A DNA stretch of 64,000 nt from Micromonospora sp. NBC_01796 (GTDB lineage: Bacteria; Actinomycetota; Actinomycetes; Mycobacteriales; Micromonosporaceae). The position numbers and the translations under genes are program-made. The DNA lies in the NCBI RefSeq assembly GCF_035917455.1, contig NZ_CP109078.1, positions 5,254,001 through 5,318,000 on the forward strand. Reading direction: 5' to 3'. Shown one piece after another: positions 10,807 to 17,723 of the stretch (position 1 is the first letter of the stretch; every line of letters starts with the position of its first letter). Under the pieces are notes generated by a model. That model was given only the letters and a program-made list of their open reading frames with translations. It was not told the DNA's origin and did not search any database.

Positions 10807-11232
10807 GCCGGGTCGGGCGGTGTTGAGTTCGGCGGTGTGGAGGAGATCGGTCAGTTCGGCGGAGGACATGCCCTCGTCATCGAGCAGCCCGACGATGAGC
10901 ATGGTCTGGGCGGCGATCGTCATGGGGTCCATCGACAGCGGCTCCCGTTGACCGAGCGCGGCCTGGATCAGGGCCTCGGCGGTCACCGGGTCGATCTCGA
11001 CACCACTGTGGTCGTACCGCTCGCGGACACTCGCGACGAACCGGATGATCGGGGCGTGGTCCTGACCGGGGCGGAATCGCCGGTCGACGCAGAGCAGGAA
11101 AACGCAGTCGAGCAGCTCGCCGTACCGTCGCCAACCGGTCTCGTCGAGGCTGCGCAGCCGATGGCGGTGTTCGCGTACCCGGCCGAGGGCCAGGTCACGC
11201 ACCGCCCTGCTGTACGGGTTCAGGCTGTCCAC
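10495..11232 (-). CDS. Hypothetical protein, antisense-overlapping its neighbour
   Basis: The protein is 245 aa. Residues 1-140 look like a genuine folded helical domain (e.g. LLDCVFLLCVDRRFRP, SMDPMTIAAQTMLIVGLL). The remaining ~100 residues are Gly/Asp/Gln-rich and lie entirely opposite the coding end of the convergent gene at 9958-10806, where no stop interrupts the frame. GTG 11232 is preceded by GGAAGGAG and overlaps the stop of the gene at 11220-12191 by 13 nt, which supports the start and an operon. The family is not recognised. The long tail may be real or an accident of a missing stop codon. Confidence 0.65.
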   Translation of the reverse strand: MDSLNPYSRAVRDLALGRVREHRHRLRSLDETGWRRYGELLDCVFLLCVDRRFRPGQDHAPIIRFVASVRERYDHSGVEIDPVTAEALIQAALGQREPLSMDPMTIAAQTMLIVGLLDDEGMSSAELTDLLHTAELNTARPGSDVQQDGPETGGDRHDDKTHGEAEPGVPGRSAAPDPGPPPGAEGEVGGEEGQRRQSGEHPGVQGEAVDGAGLGDERQQGLSQVAGGDEADVDHDRPAERRRAR

Positions 11233-12191
11233 GAGCGGGTGAACTCCTTCCAGGCTTCGTGACGCCACCGGGCCATGAAGCCCCGCCAGCCGCCCCACGG
11301 GTGGCGTCGGACGACGAGCCGGGCGGCCACCGTCGCGCCCTCTCGGGTCTGTGTGACGGTCGGGCGGGCTCGGGTCAGCAGGCGGTCCAGTCGGACGGTG
11401 ACGCTGATGGGGGCGGGTTCGGGGGTGCCGGCGAGGTTGGCGGCGTACCGGTCGAGGGCACGGGAGCCGATGGCGAGGCGGGCGGCGACCAGGTCGAGTC
11501 GGCGGCCCGCCCACGCCCAGCGCTCGGCTGCGGCGAGAGCACGCGGATCGTCCTGGTCGCGGCGGAGCCAGTCTTCGGCGGTGGACAGCTGTCGGCGTAC
11601 CCGATCGACCTGGTCGGCGGCGCGGCCGGCGCCGAGGCGGGCAGCCTTGAGGCCGGCGAGCACGTAGCCGATGTTGTGGGGTTCGGCGTGGGGGAGTCGG
11701 CGGGCCTCGGCCAGGCCGGAGTAGACCGTGGTCAAGGCTTCCCAGGCGAGATCGAGGGCGCTGTCCCAGTTGGCGAGGGCGGTTCGGGGGAGTGGATGCT
11801 CGACGCCGTCGACCTGCTGGCTGGCGCGTTCGAGCGCTTCGGTCGCGGCCAGGCAGGCGGCGCGCAGGGCGTCGACCGTGCCGTCCGCGGTGCGGATCGC
11901 GGTGTTGAGCAAACCGTTCGCTCCGGGATTCTTGGCTGAGGTCGACTGGTGGCGGGCGATGGGCCAGTTCGACGGGTGGCTCCGGTTGTCCGGCGGAGGA
12001 TTGCGGGTGCGCCGGGAGTAGTGCGCCAGCGTCCGTTCCGCCTGGTCCCGCTCGTCGCAGGGGCCGGGCCGCCCGCACCCCAGACACACCCCGGTGTACG
12101 CGGACACGACGTGCCGATCGATCGCCTGTTGCGCCTCGGCGGCTCGGGTCCGGGCGTACCGGCTGTAGTAGGTCTCGGAGAGGGCGTTCAC
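11220..12191 (-). CDS. Hypothetical helical protein with N-terminal Cys motif
   Basis: The protein is 323 aa. Near the N-terminus (about residues 30-50) is the short motif CLGCGRPGPCDERDQA, of a kind seen in small actinobacterial proteins and possibly metal-binding. The rest is rich in Ala, Arg and Leu and predicted helical. It has no transmembrane segment and no recognised catalytic motif. GTG 12191 overlaps the upstream stop as GTGA, so this is the second gene of the operon 12188-12562 / 11220-12191 / 10495-11232. An in-frame extension to 12245 exists but lies inside the upstream gene. Confidence 0.7.
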   Translation of the reverse strand: MNALSETYYSRYARTRAAEAQQAIDRHVVSAYTGVCLGCGRPGPCDERDQAERTLAHYSRRTRNPPPDNRSHPSNWPIARHQSTSAKNPGANGLLNTAIRTADGTVDALRAACLAATEALERASQQVDGVEHPLPRTALANWDSALDLAWEALTTVYSGLAEARRLPHAEPHNIGYVLAGLKAARLGAGRAADQVDRVRRQLSTAEDWLRRDQDDPRALAAAERWAWAGRRLDLVAARLAIGSRALDRYAANLAGTPEPAPISVTVRLDRLLTRARPTVTQTREGATVAARLVVRRHPWGGWRGFMARWRHEAWKEFTRSWTA

Positions 12192-12562
12192 CTCCCCGCC
12201 TCCGCGACCTGAGTGATCAGTCGCGCCCACTGGACGTCGGTGCACGGGTACGCCGCACCGCAGGTGCAGTTGACGGTGGCGATTCGCATCGGTGCGTGGG
12301 TCCGCAGGATGTCGTCGGCGTCTTCGAGATCTTCTTCGGAGAGGAAGTCGGGTGGTGGCGGGTTACTGGGTTGCGGGGTGGGTGGGGTGGCGCTCACCGG
12401 TTTGGTGCCTCCCGTCGCTGAGGTGCGGGCAGGTTCACGCACCCGGCCGACCAGGGGGAACCGATCGGCCGGGCTCTGTGCGGTGGGGACCAACTCCGGG
12501 TTGCTGACCAGGGAGCCGGCTGCCATCGAGCTTTGCATGGGTGCGTATGTAAAGCAAGCCAT
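12188..12562 (-). CDS. Small hypothetical protein with C-terminal Cys motif
   Basis: The protein is about 124 aa: a Ser/Pro/Thr-rich N-terminal half, an acidic stretch (FLSEEDLEDADDILRTH), and a C-terminal CTCGAAYPCTDVQWARLI motif resembling that of the next gene. I chose ATG 12562, which lies about 20 nt from an AT-rich TATATAAAG element and has no ribosome binding site, so the mRNA may be nearly leaderless. ATG 12538 and ATG 12526 are alternatives. It is the first gene of a three-gene minus-strand operon and is divergent from the GntR regulator. Confidence 0.6.
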   Translation of the reverse strand: MACFTYAPMQSSMAAGSLVSNPELVPTAQSPADRFPLVGRVREPARTSATGGTKPVSATPPTPQPSNPPPPDFLSEEDLEDADDILRTHAPMRIATVNCTCGAAYPCTDVQWARLITQVAEAGR

Positions 12563-12629
12563 GAGCGGCGATTGGTTGCTATATAAAGTTCGCCTGTGAT
12601 CAAATGGCGGTGCTGACCAGGGAGACCAG
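12563..12629. promoter_or_regulatory. Divergent promoter region with TATATAAAG element
   Basis: This 67-nt gap between divergent genes contains an unusually AT-rich TATATAAAG at 12580-12588, able to serve as a -10 element in either direction. A GGGAG ribosome binding site precedes the GntR start. The short GntR-type protein is the obvious candidate to bind here. Confidence 0.45.
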
Positions 12630-12848
12630 ATGCCCGCCAAACCGAAGTGGGAGCGGCTCGCCGACCACCTGCGTGCGCAGATCGAGTCAGGCGAACTCGC
12701 TCCAGGAGACAAGCTGCCGTCGACCTCGCAACTCTGTCAGGAGCACAACGTCTCGGCGATCGTGGTGCGACAGGCGATCTTCAAGCTCAGAACCGAAGGC
12801 CTCATCGAAGGCGTTCAGGGCGTGGGAGTGTTCGTCACCGAGCGGTGA
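12630..12848 (+). CDS. Minimal GntR-family regulator (wHTH only)
   Basis: This 72-aa cytoplasmic DNA-binding protein consists solely of the GntR winged helix-turn-helix: WERLADHLRAQIESGEL, then PGDKLPSTSQLCQEHNVS, then the recognition helix and wing ending GVGVFVTER. The C-terminal effector-binding domain of FadR/HutC types is absent. The length is complete for this minimal subgroup, so it is not a truncation. ATG 12630 follows GGGAG with good spacing. It is divergent from the Cys-motif operon and is likely its regulator as well as its own. Confidence 0.85.
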   Translation: MPAKPKWERLADHLRAQIESGELAPGDKLPSTSQLCQEHNVSAIVVRQAIFKLRTEGLIEGVQGVGVFVTER

Positions 12849-12866
12849 CCGAGGCTGTGGCGACTT

Positions 12867-12884
12867 TGCGCCCCTCTAGGGGCA
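12867..12884 (+). terminator. Short GC hairpin after GntR gene
   Basis: CCCC-TCTA-GGGG flanked by pairing TGC/GCA forms a small stem 20 nt after the GntR stop codon. No T-run follows, so it is a weak terminator candidate. Confidence 0.35.
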
Positions 12885-12936
12885 GTGGAACGCCACAGCG
12901 CCTCGTCTGCTTGTGGTGGCACGGATCGACTGAGCG

Positions 12937-12951
12937 CTTGACAGTGTCAAG
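12937..12951. promoter_or_regulatory. Palindromic operator 1 (TetR-type)
   Basis: CTTGACAGTGTCAAG is a perfect palindrome with 7-bp arms around one central base. An identical copy starts 44 bp downstream. It embeds a TTGACA -35-like hexamer. It most likely binds the TetR protein encoded at 13492-14109. Confidence 0.75.
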
Positions 12952-12980
12952 TTGCCGTGTCAGTCTCAGGGGGCCCCTTA

Positions 12981-12995
12981 CTTGACAGTGTCAAG
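12981..12995. promoter_or_regulatory. Palindromic operator 2 (TetR-type)
   Basis: This is an exact second copy of CTTGACAGTGTCAAG, 32 nt before the SnoaL-like start codon. The 44-bp spacing is about four helical turns, so both sites lie on nearly the same face of the DNA and cooperative repression is plausible. Confidence 0.75.
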
Positions 12996-13027
12996 CAAAG
13001 AGCTTCCCGTGCGTCGAAGGAGCGATC

Positions 13028-13480
13028 ATGTATCACGCCATCGTCAAGCGCATCGCTACCAAGAACTTCAACCGGGTCAACGAGAAGGACTACGACGCCC
13101 TGCTCAAGGACTGTGTGCCGGACGTCTACCACCGCTTCGGTGGGGATCACGCCCTCGGCGGTGAGCGCCACGACCGGGAGGCGTTGAGGCGGTGGTTCGA
13201 GCGCCTCGGACGACTCAGCCCAACCCTGAGACTGACGGTGCGCGACGTCTGGGTGAAGGGCACTCCCCACAACACGACGATCATCATCCGCTGGACGGCG
13301 ACCCAGAACATGCCGGACGGTTCGCCGTACAACAACCATGGCGTACACATCGTGCAGATGAAATGGGGCAAGATCGTGTCGATCGACGCCAACGAGGACT
13401 CTCAGCTCGTCGCTGCGGCCCTGCGGGTCTTCGCCGCCCAAGGTGTGACCGAAGCTTCGGCCGAGCCCATCGTGAGCTGA
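13028..13480 (+). CDS. SnoaL-like / NTF2-fold protein
   Basis: This 150-aa protein has the alpha+beta cone layout of the SnoaL/NTF2 superfamily: N-terminal helices (NEKDYDALLKDCVPDVYHRFGG), then strands including TTIIIRWTATQNMPDGSPYNNHGVHIVQMKWGK. Members include polyketide cyclases, isomerases and many proteins of unknown role; the substrate cannot be told here. AAGGAG at 13017-13022 supports ATG 13028. The TetR gene follows after 11 nt, and twin palindromes lie upstream, so the pair is probably a self-regulated operon induced by a small molecule. Confidence 0.8.
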   Translation: MYHAIVKRIATKNFNRVNEKDYDALLKDCVPDVYHRFGGDHALGGERHDREALRRWFERLGRLSPTLRLTVRDVWVKGTPHNTTIIIRWTATQNMPDGSPYNNHGVHIVQMKWGKIVSIDANEDSQLVAAALRVFAAQGVTEASAEPIVS

Positions 13481-13491
13481 GCGGAACACCG

Positions 13492-14109
13492 ATGTCCATC
13501 AAGCCCGATGCGGATGGTCGCACCGCTCTGCTCAGCGCCGCCCGGGCGGAACTCGATGAACACGGCCATGCCGGGATCAGCCTCCGCGCGGTTGCCCGCC
13601 GTGCCGGCGTCTCCCACGCCGCCCCCAAATACTTCTTTCAGGATCGCGCAGGGCTCCTGACCGCGATCGCGACCGAGGGCTTCACCGCGTTGGCGGCCGC
13701 GTTGCGCACGGTCTCGGCGTCGCGGCCAGCCAACCCGCTCTCGGCCCTGGGCCGGGCGTACATCGACTTCGGCCTGGGCAACCGCGCCCTGTTCGACCTG
13801 ATGTTCCGCCCCACCGAGCTGCACACCGACGACCCGGCCCTGCGTACGGCACAGGAAGAGGCGATCGGCGAACTCGGCTCGGCCGTTTTCGGCCGGGCAT
13901 CGGGGTCGGGCAAGGGCGAGGTTCCGCAACTGTCGCTGGTGAGCTGGGCCCTGGCGCACGGCCTGGTCGTGCTCGCCCGCGACGGCGCGCTGCAATCCGC
14001 GACCAACGCCCCTACCCCCGAAGAGGCCGCGGAGACCGCCCGAAGCCTGGCTGGCCTGTTCGCCGCCCATCTGGGTGCTGACCCGGATACTCGAAAGACT
14101 CCAAGCTGA
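13492..14109 (+). CDS. TetR/AcrR-family repressor
   Basis: This 205-aa regulator has a typical N-terminal TetR helix-turn-helix (residues about 8-55, ISLRAVARRAGVSHAAPKYFFQDRAGL). The C-terminal all-helical ligand domain resembles the TetR_C_13/WHG type (LFDLMFRPTEL). It is co-transcribed with the SnoaL-like gene 11 nt upstream. The twin CTTGACAGTGTCAAG sites at 12937 and 12981 are its likely operators. The gene ends 30 nt from a convergent operon with no obvious terminator between. Confidence 0.88.
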   Translation: MSIKPDADGRTALLSAARAELDEHGHAGISLRAVARRAGVSHAAPKYFFQDRAGLLTAIATEGFTALAAALRTVSASRPANPLSALGRAYIDFGLGNRALFDLMFRPTELHTDDPALRTAQEEAIGELGSAVFGRASGSGKGEVPQLSLVSWALAHGLVVLARDGALQSATNAPTPEEAAETARSLAGLFAAHLGADPDTRKTPS

Positions 14110-14139
14110 GGTCGGTGGCGGCGTTGACTTCGCCATTCG

Positions 14140-14841
14140 TCAGATGCTCGCCCGGTAGGCGCGTAGGTCCTCGCTGGCGCTGCGCAGCAGGACAGCGCTG
14201 TCGTACACCTTGTCCCGAGCACCCGACATCGCGTCATGGGTACGCCGCACCACATCCGCGCGTCCGCCGTAGATCAGGACCATCATCGAGTCCTGGCTGT
14301 TGCGCATGCTCGCGGCAACCGCGTTGAGCTTGGCTGCCGTCTGCTCGATCTGCTCCATGACCTGCTCGATCCCGGAGATCACCTGCCCGGCGATCCCGCC
14401 TCCTGATCCGCTACCCGACAAAACGCGGCTGCGGCCGGTTGGTGTCGTGCCGGAGGCTCCACGACGGGCATGTAATCCGCCAGCCCTCAAGCTGTTGCCG
14501 CTGTCGGTCACGCGAGCGTTGTTGGCCTCCTGGTCGCTTGTGCTGTCGTTGACCTGGTTCGGAGTACGGGCTTCTCGTCGCTCGCGCATTCGATCGACAC
14601 TTGCGGCGATCACGCCTTTGCCGAAGGACCCGAGCGCGTTGCCAATGATGGCGCCGGTGATCACCGACGCCGTCGCAGGCATCCCCCACCTGCTGCTCAG
14701 GAGGCCCATCAGCGCACCCAGTGCCGTCGCCCCCTGCTGAACCGCGCTCCCGGTCCCCTCCTTGAGGGTTTCGTAGCCGATCCGCCGGATGAAGGGCCGC
14801 TCGACTTTTCCGTTCCGGCGTATCTGCCGGCTACTTCTCAT
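14140..14841 (-). CDS. Hypothetical protein with glycine-zipper membrane segment and helical tail
   Basis: This 233-aa protein starts at ATG 14841, overlapping the upstream stop as ATGA. A basic N-terminus is followed by a Gly/Ala-rich hydrophobic region (about 35-75, ATASVITGAIIGNALGSFGKG) resembling a glycine zipper able to insert in membranes. After a polar, Gly/Ser-rich linker, a long amphipathic helical region (about 150-233, VISGIEQVMEQIEQTAAKLN onward) ends the protein. That helical tail resembles the small helical protein encoded first in this operon. The family is not recognised. Effector, structural and scaffold roles are all possible. Confidence 0.7.
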   Translation of the reverse strand: MRSSRQIRRNGKVERPFIRRIGYETLKEGTGSAVQQGATALGALMGLLSSRWGMPATASVITGAIIGNALGSFGKGVIAASVDRMRERREARTPNQVNDSTSDQEANNARVTDSGNSLRAGGLHARRGASGTTPTGRSRVLSGSGSGGGIAGQVISGIEQVMEQIEQTAAKLNAVAASMRNSQDSMMVLIYGGRADVVRRTHDAMSGARDKVYDSAVLLRSASEDLRAYRASI

Positions 14842-15476
14842 GACTCGACCAGCGGGTCCAAGAACGCGCAGCTCGTTGCGATCATCAGCGGCAGGTGCAC
14901 CGCAAAGTCCTGGGCAACGCCTCCTGGAACGAGCCCCAGGATCTCTTCGCCCAGGGCCTCTTCCTCGGACTCGTCGGCAAGATCCACGCAGGCAGCCCAG
15001 AGGTTGGGGTGCAGAAACGAAAACGACCACAAGCCGTACGCGTCGTTCGGCAGAGCCAAGACTGGCTGGTTGGCGAAGCCGATGCGGTGGAGGTGGGGCT
15101 CCTCGGCGGTGGAGCCGAGGCCCTGGCCCAGGGGGAGGAGCTTGTGGCGGCGGAAGACGGGTTCGAGGTTGCCTTCCGGGTCGAACTCGACCAGTAGGCC
15201 GCGCCCGATCAGGTTGTCGACGATCTCGGCGGCGCGTGGCTCGGGCTTGGGTGCGGTCTGGACGAGCTGGATCAGGGACTTCCGATTCACCGCCAGCTTG
15301 GCGTGCCGCTCGGCGTCGACAAAGGCCGCCGCCCACACGGCCGCTTCAACCTCGGTCAGTTCCACCAGGTCGTCGCCGAGGTGGATCTCGTAGCACTCCG
15401 GGGTCGGGTCCGGCGGGCGTACGTACCGGTAGCGCGGTCCCATGGAGAGCCCGACGGGCACGATGACGGTTGGCAT
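14838..15476 (-). CDS. Hypothetical protein (middle gene of helical-protein operon)
   Basis: This soluble protein has 212 aa. Residues about 25-110 read like a winged-helix-like domain (LTEVEAAVWAAAFVDAERHA and IVDNLIGRGLLVEFD). A mixed alpha/beta C-terminal part (LLPLGQGLGSTAEEPHLHRIGF to VHLPLMIATSCAFLDPLVES) follows. No catalytic motif is evident. It starts 14 nt after the small helical gene and overlaps the next gene by 4 nt, so the three are one operon. A chaperone or adaptor role is guesswork. Confidence 0.7.
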   Translation of the reverse strand: MPTVIVPVGLSMGPRYRYVRPPDPTPECYEIHLGDDLVELTEVEAAVWAAAFVDAERHAKLAVNRKSLIQLVQTAPKPEPRAAEIVDNLIGRGLLVEFDPEGNLEPVFRRHKLLPLGQGLGSTAEEPHLHRIGFANQPVLALPNDAYGLWSFSFLHPNLWAACVDLADESEEEALGEEILGLVPGGVAQDFAVHLPLMIATSCAFLDPLVES

Positions 15477-15490
15477 GACGTACCCCTTGG

Positions 15491-15751
15491 TCAGAAGCTG
15501 GCGGCGTAGCTGTTGGTGGCCTCGACCGCGCCCTGCGCGAGCGTTGTCGCCTCGTGCAGTTTTTGCTTGGCCTGCTCCATTCTGGCCAGTGCCTCACCGA
15601 CGCGCGAGTGGCTGGTGCCCTGGGTGAGGCTGCGCAGCAGCGCGGTGGTCTGTTCCAACTGGTCGGCGATGCCCCTGATGGTGGCCGCCTGCTGGCTGGT
15701 TTCACTGCTGAATCGGGCCACGCCCGCCTTGATCTCTTCGATCGACGCCAT
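15491..15751 (-). CDS. Small helical protein of WXG100 size
   Basis: This 86-aa all-helical protein has two amphipathic helices separated by a turn near residues 43-47 (LRSLTQGTSHSRVG). The length and hairpin layout resemble WXG100/ESAT-6-like type VII substrates. The WXG motif itself is absent; TQG occupies the turn, and no YxxxD/E export signal is clear. ATG 15751 is chosen since homologous-looking sequence begins at MASIEEIKAG. An in-frame extension to 15883 runs into the next gene. It is first in a three-gene operon. Confidence 0.65.
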   Translation of the reverse strand: MASIEEIKAGVARFSSETSQQAATIRGIADQLEQTTALLRSLTQGTSHSRVGEALARMEQAKQKLHEATTLAQGAVEATNSYAASF

Positions 15752-15842
15752 GTTGTTGATCCTCCCCGGTCTAGGTCGTTCTTCCCCGAGCTGACCGTAC
15801 CCGACCGAGCACAGTAGGTCAGTCCTGCTGGCGATGCCCGCC

Positions 15843-16280
15843 TCAGGAAAGAGGCACCGCGAGTTCATCGCCGCCACGGGCATCCCGAGCTACCTCTGGA
15901 GCGGATTCCCACCACACCAGATTGGCGGCTGCGTGGGCGACCGGTTCGATGATTTCCCATATCTCTGCGATGAGCCCGTCGGCGATACGCATGACGTCGA
16001 CGACCACGATCTCCGGGCCCGAGTCGGGTAGCCGGCGTCGTGAGTGCACCACGACGTGGTCACCGTCGGCCAGCAGGTGAAGGATTTCGACCTGCATACC
16101 GGCGGTGGGGCCCAGTGCGGCGCGGACGGCGGTGAGCCACTGCGCCCTGGTCGAGGCTGTCGAATCCGGCCGGTGGTGGACGAAGTCGTCGCTGAGGAAC
16201 GAGGCGAGCGTATCGACGTTGCCGGTCTCGATCAGCCCTGCCAGCGCACGTTGGACGATGGTCTTGTTCTCGGTGGTCAT
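15843..16280 (-). CDS. SnoaL-like ester cyclase-family protein
   Basis: This 145-aa NTF2-fold protein begins TTENKTIVQRALAGLIETGNVDTLASFLSDDFVHHRPD, the typical start of the SnoaL-like ester cyclase group. It ends with a strand-rich segment carrying VVDVMRIADGLIAEIWEI. Such proteins bind or isomerise small hydrophobic molecules; the ligand is unknown. It is unrelated in sequence to the SnoaL-like protein at 13028. It is divergent from the MmyB-type regulator at 16349, which may control it. Confidence 0.85.
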   Translation of the reverse strand: MTTENKTIVQRALAGLIETGNVDTLASFLSDDFVHHRPDSTASTRAQWLTAVRAALGPTAGMQVEILHLLADGDHVVVHSRRRLPDSGPEIVVVDVMRIADGLIAEIWEIIEPVAHAAANLVWWESAPEVARDARGGDELAVPLS

Positions 16281-16348
16281 GGGGCCGAGTGTTGCGTCGG
16301 CCCGTTCGGTTGTCGATGAACTCGCATGTCATGGCGTTCGGCGTGACG

Positions 16349-17128
16349 ATGAGTACGCTCATGATCGTGCACACGGTCGGGGCACTCCTGCGGCAGTGGC
16401 GGCAGCACCGGGGGCTCAGTCAACTCGACCTGGCGATTGCCGCGGATGTCTCGGCTCGTCACGTCAGTCTGGTCGAGACCGGCAAGTCCAAGCCGAGCGC
16501 GGACATGGTCCTCCGGCTTGCCGATCAGCTTCATGTGCCGCTGCGTGATCGCAATCGGCTGTTGCTCGCCGCCGGCTTCGCGCCCCGGTACGCGGAGCGT
16601 CCGCTCGACGACACCGCCCTGTCGGCTGCCCTCGACGCGGTCCGCAGGGTGCTCCGGGCGCACGAGCCGTATCCGGCGCTGGTCTTCGACCGCCGGTGGA
16701 ACATCGTGATGACCAACCGCGCGGTCGACCCGTTCTTCGCGCAGGTCGCTCCCGATCTGCTGCGGCCACCGGTGAACCTGGTTCGGCTGGGCCTGGACCC
16801 GCGCGGGCTTGCTCCCATGGTCGTCAACCTGGCAGACGTGCGTGCGGTCTTCCGCAGCCGGATCTCGCGCCAGCTCGCCGCGGCTCCCGACGCGGAGCTG
16901 ACCGCACTCTACGAAGAACTGCTGAGACCTCTGCCCGAGGACCCGATGGGCCAGCGGGTCGACGCCGACGTGGTGATCCCGATGATCCTCCGGATCGGCG
17001 GACGAGAGTTGCGACTGTTCTCGACCATCACCACATTCGGCACCCCGATGGACATCACGATCGACGAGATCGCGATCGAGTCCTACTACCCGGCGGACCC
17101 GGAGAGCGCCGCCTACTTCACGCCATAG
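16349..17128 (+). CDS. XRE-family regulator with MmyB-like ligand domain
   Basis: This regulator of about 259 aa has an N-terminal XRE helix-turn-helix (LLRQWRQHRGLSQLDLAIAADVSARHVSLVETGKSKPS). The C-terminal MmyB-like, PAS-fold domain (from RRWNIVMTNRAVDPFF to the end) binds small hydrophobic ligands in known relatives. ATG 16349 is preferred, with ATG 16361 and ATG 16331 also in frame; no ribosome binding site decides between them. It is divergent from the SnoaL-like gene ending at 15843, a common pairing for substrate-responsive regulators. Confidence 0.87.
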   Translation: MSTLMIVHTVGALLRQWRQHRGLSQLDLAIAADVSARHVSLVETGKSKPSADMVLRLADQLHVPLRDRNRLLLAAGFAPRYAERPLDDTALSAALDAVRRVLRAHEPYPALVFDRRWNIVMTNRAVDPFFAQVAPDLLRPPVNLVRLGLDPRGLAPMVVNLADVRAVFRSRISRQLAAAPDAELTALYEELLRPLPEDPMGQRVDADVVIPMILRIGGRELRLFSTITTFGTPMDITIDEIAIESYYPADPESAAYFTP

Positions 17129-17176
17129 CGCACAGGCATGGTGCCCCCGGTCGGGACCGGGATCACCGGCAGGGTG

Positions 17177-17205
17177 TTGACGTCACCCATGAGGTAGTGC
17201 AAGAT
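17177..17205 (+). promoter_or_regulatory. Putative promoter of secreted-protein gene
   Basis: TTGACG (17177-17182) and CAAGAT (17200-17205) are 17 nt apart, about 90 nt before the start codon at 17298. A short GTAGT/ACTAC inverted repeat overlaps the -10 region. Confidence 0.35.
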
Positions 17206-17297
17206 TCAACTACTTGGTGTTGGGGCGTATTTGTGCGCTTACAAGCCAATTTTGCCGCGCGGCAGAGCCCATCGACCCCCTGTTCACAGGAGGATTC

Positions 17298-17678
17298 ATG
17301 CGACTCCGCAAGCCAACCCTCACGTCCGTACTCGCCGCCGCGTCCGTCGCGGCGATGGCGTCCGCCGCGCTCGCCGCGCCCGCGTACGCCTCGGCCGGCT
17401 CGACGACGGCTGCCCCGCCCAGCACCACCTGCACCTACGTGGACGGCACCGTCTGCTTCTGGGACTCGATCTGGTTCGACGGTCCGCAGGTGCAGTACAG
17501 CGTGCCGCTGAGCACCGGCTGCGTGAACAGCCCGATCGAGATCCACGGCCACGTCAACCTGACCGACAAGACTCTGCTGCTCTACCGGGGAGCCGACTGC
17601 ACCGGTCTGGTGAGCCAGGCTCCGCCCAGTGACCTGCACAGTTCCAACCAGGCGATCCGGAGTTTCCGGGTCGCCTAG
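17298..17678 (+). CDS. Secreted peptidase inhibitor I36-like protein
   Basis: This small exported protein of 126 aa has a signal peptide (residues 1 to about 33, cut after PAYASA). The mature domain of about 90 aa has four Cys residues and the pattern CTYVDGTVCFWDSIWFDGP, resembling the Streptomyces-type I36/beta-gamma-crystallin-like secreted proteins that include metalloprotease inhibitors. AGGAGG at 17288-17293 fixes ATG 17298. The inhibitor role is inferred from fold resemblance only. The gene is monocistronic, ended by a bidirectional hairpin. Confidence 0.75.
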   Translation: MRLRKPTLTSVLAAASVAAMASAALAAPAYASAGSTTAAPPSTTCTYVDGTVCFWDSIWFDGPQVQYSVPLSTGCVNSPIEIHGHVNLTDKTLLLYRGADCTGLVSQAPPSDLHSSNQAIRSFRVA

Positions 17679-17698
17679 TCACGTCCTGCTTCCGGCGG

Positions 17699-17723
17699 CG
17701 CCCCGACCGAGCCGGTCGGGGCG
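17699..17723. terminator. Bidirectional hairpin terminator
   Basis: Perfect 11-bp arms (17699-17709 and 17713-17723) enclose a 3-nt loop. It sits between the convergent genes ending at 17678 and 17724. Confidence 0.7.

Noticed and set aside
7415-12848. Actinomycete integrative conjugative element (FtsK/TraB-like plus GntR)
   Set aside because: No integrase, excisionase, replication protein or att site is visible, so the claim is not supportable from this window.
7415-15751. Canonical ESX/type VII secretion locus
   Set aside because: EccB, EccD, EccE, mycosin and a true WXG motif are missing; only a loose resemblance remains, reported as a finding.
13028-16280. Aromatic polyketide biosynthetic cluster, suggested by two SnoaL-like proteins
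   Set aside because: No ketosynthase, acyl carrier protein or tailoring enzyme is nearby; SnoaL-like folds are widespread outside such pathways.
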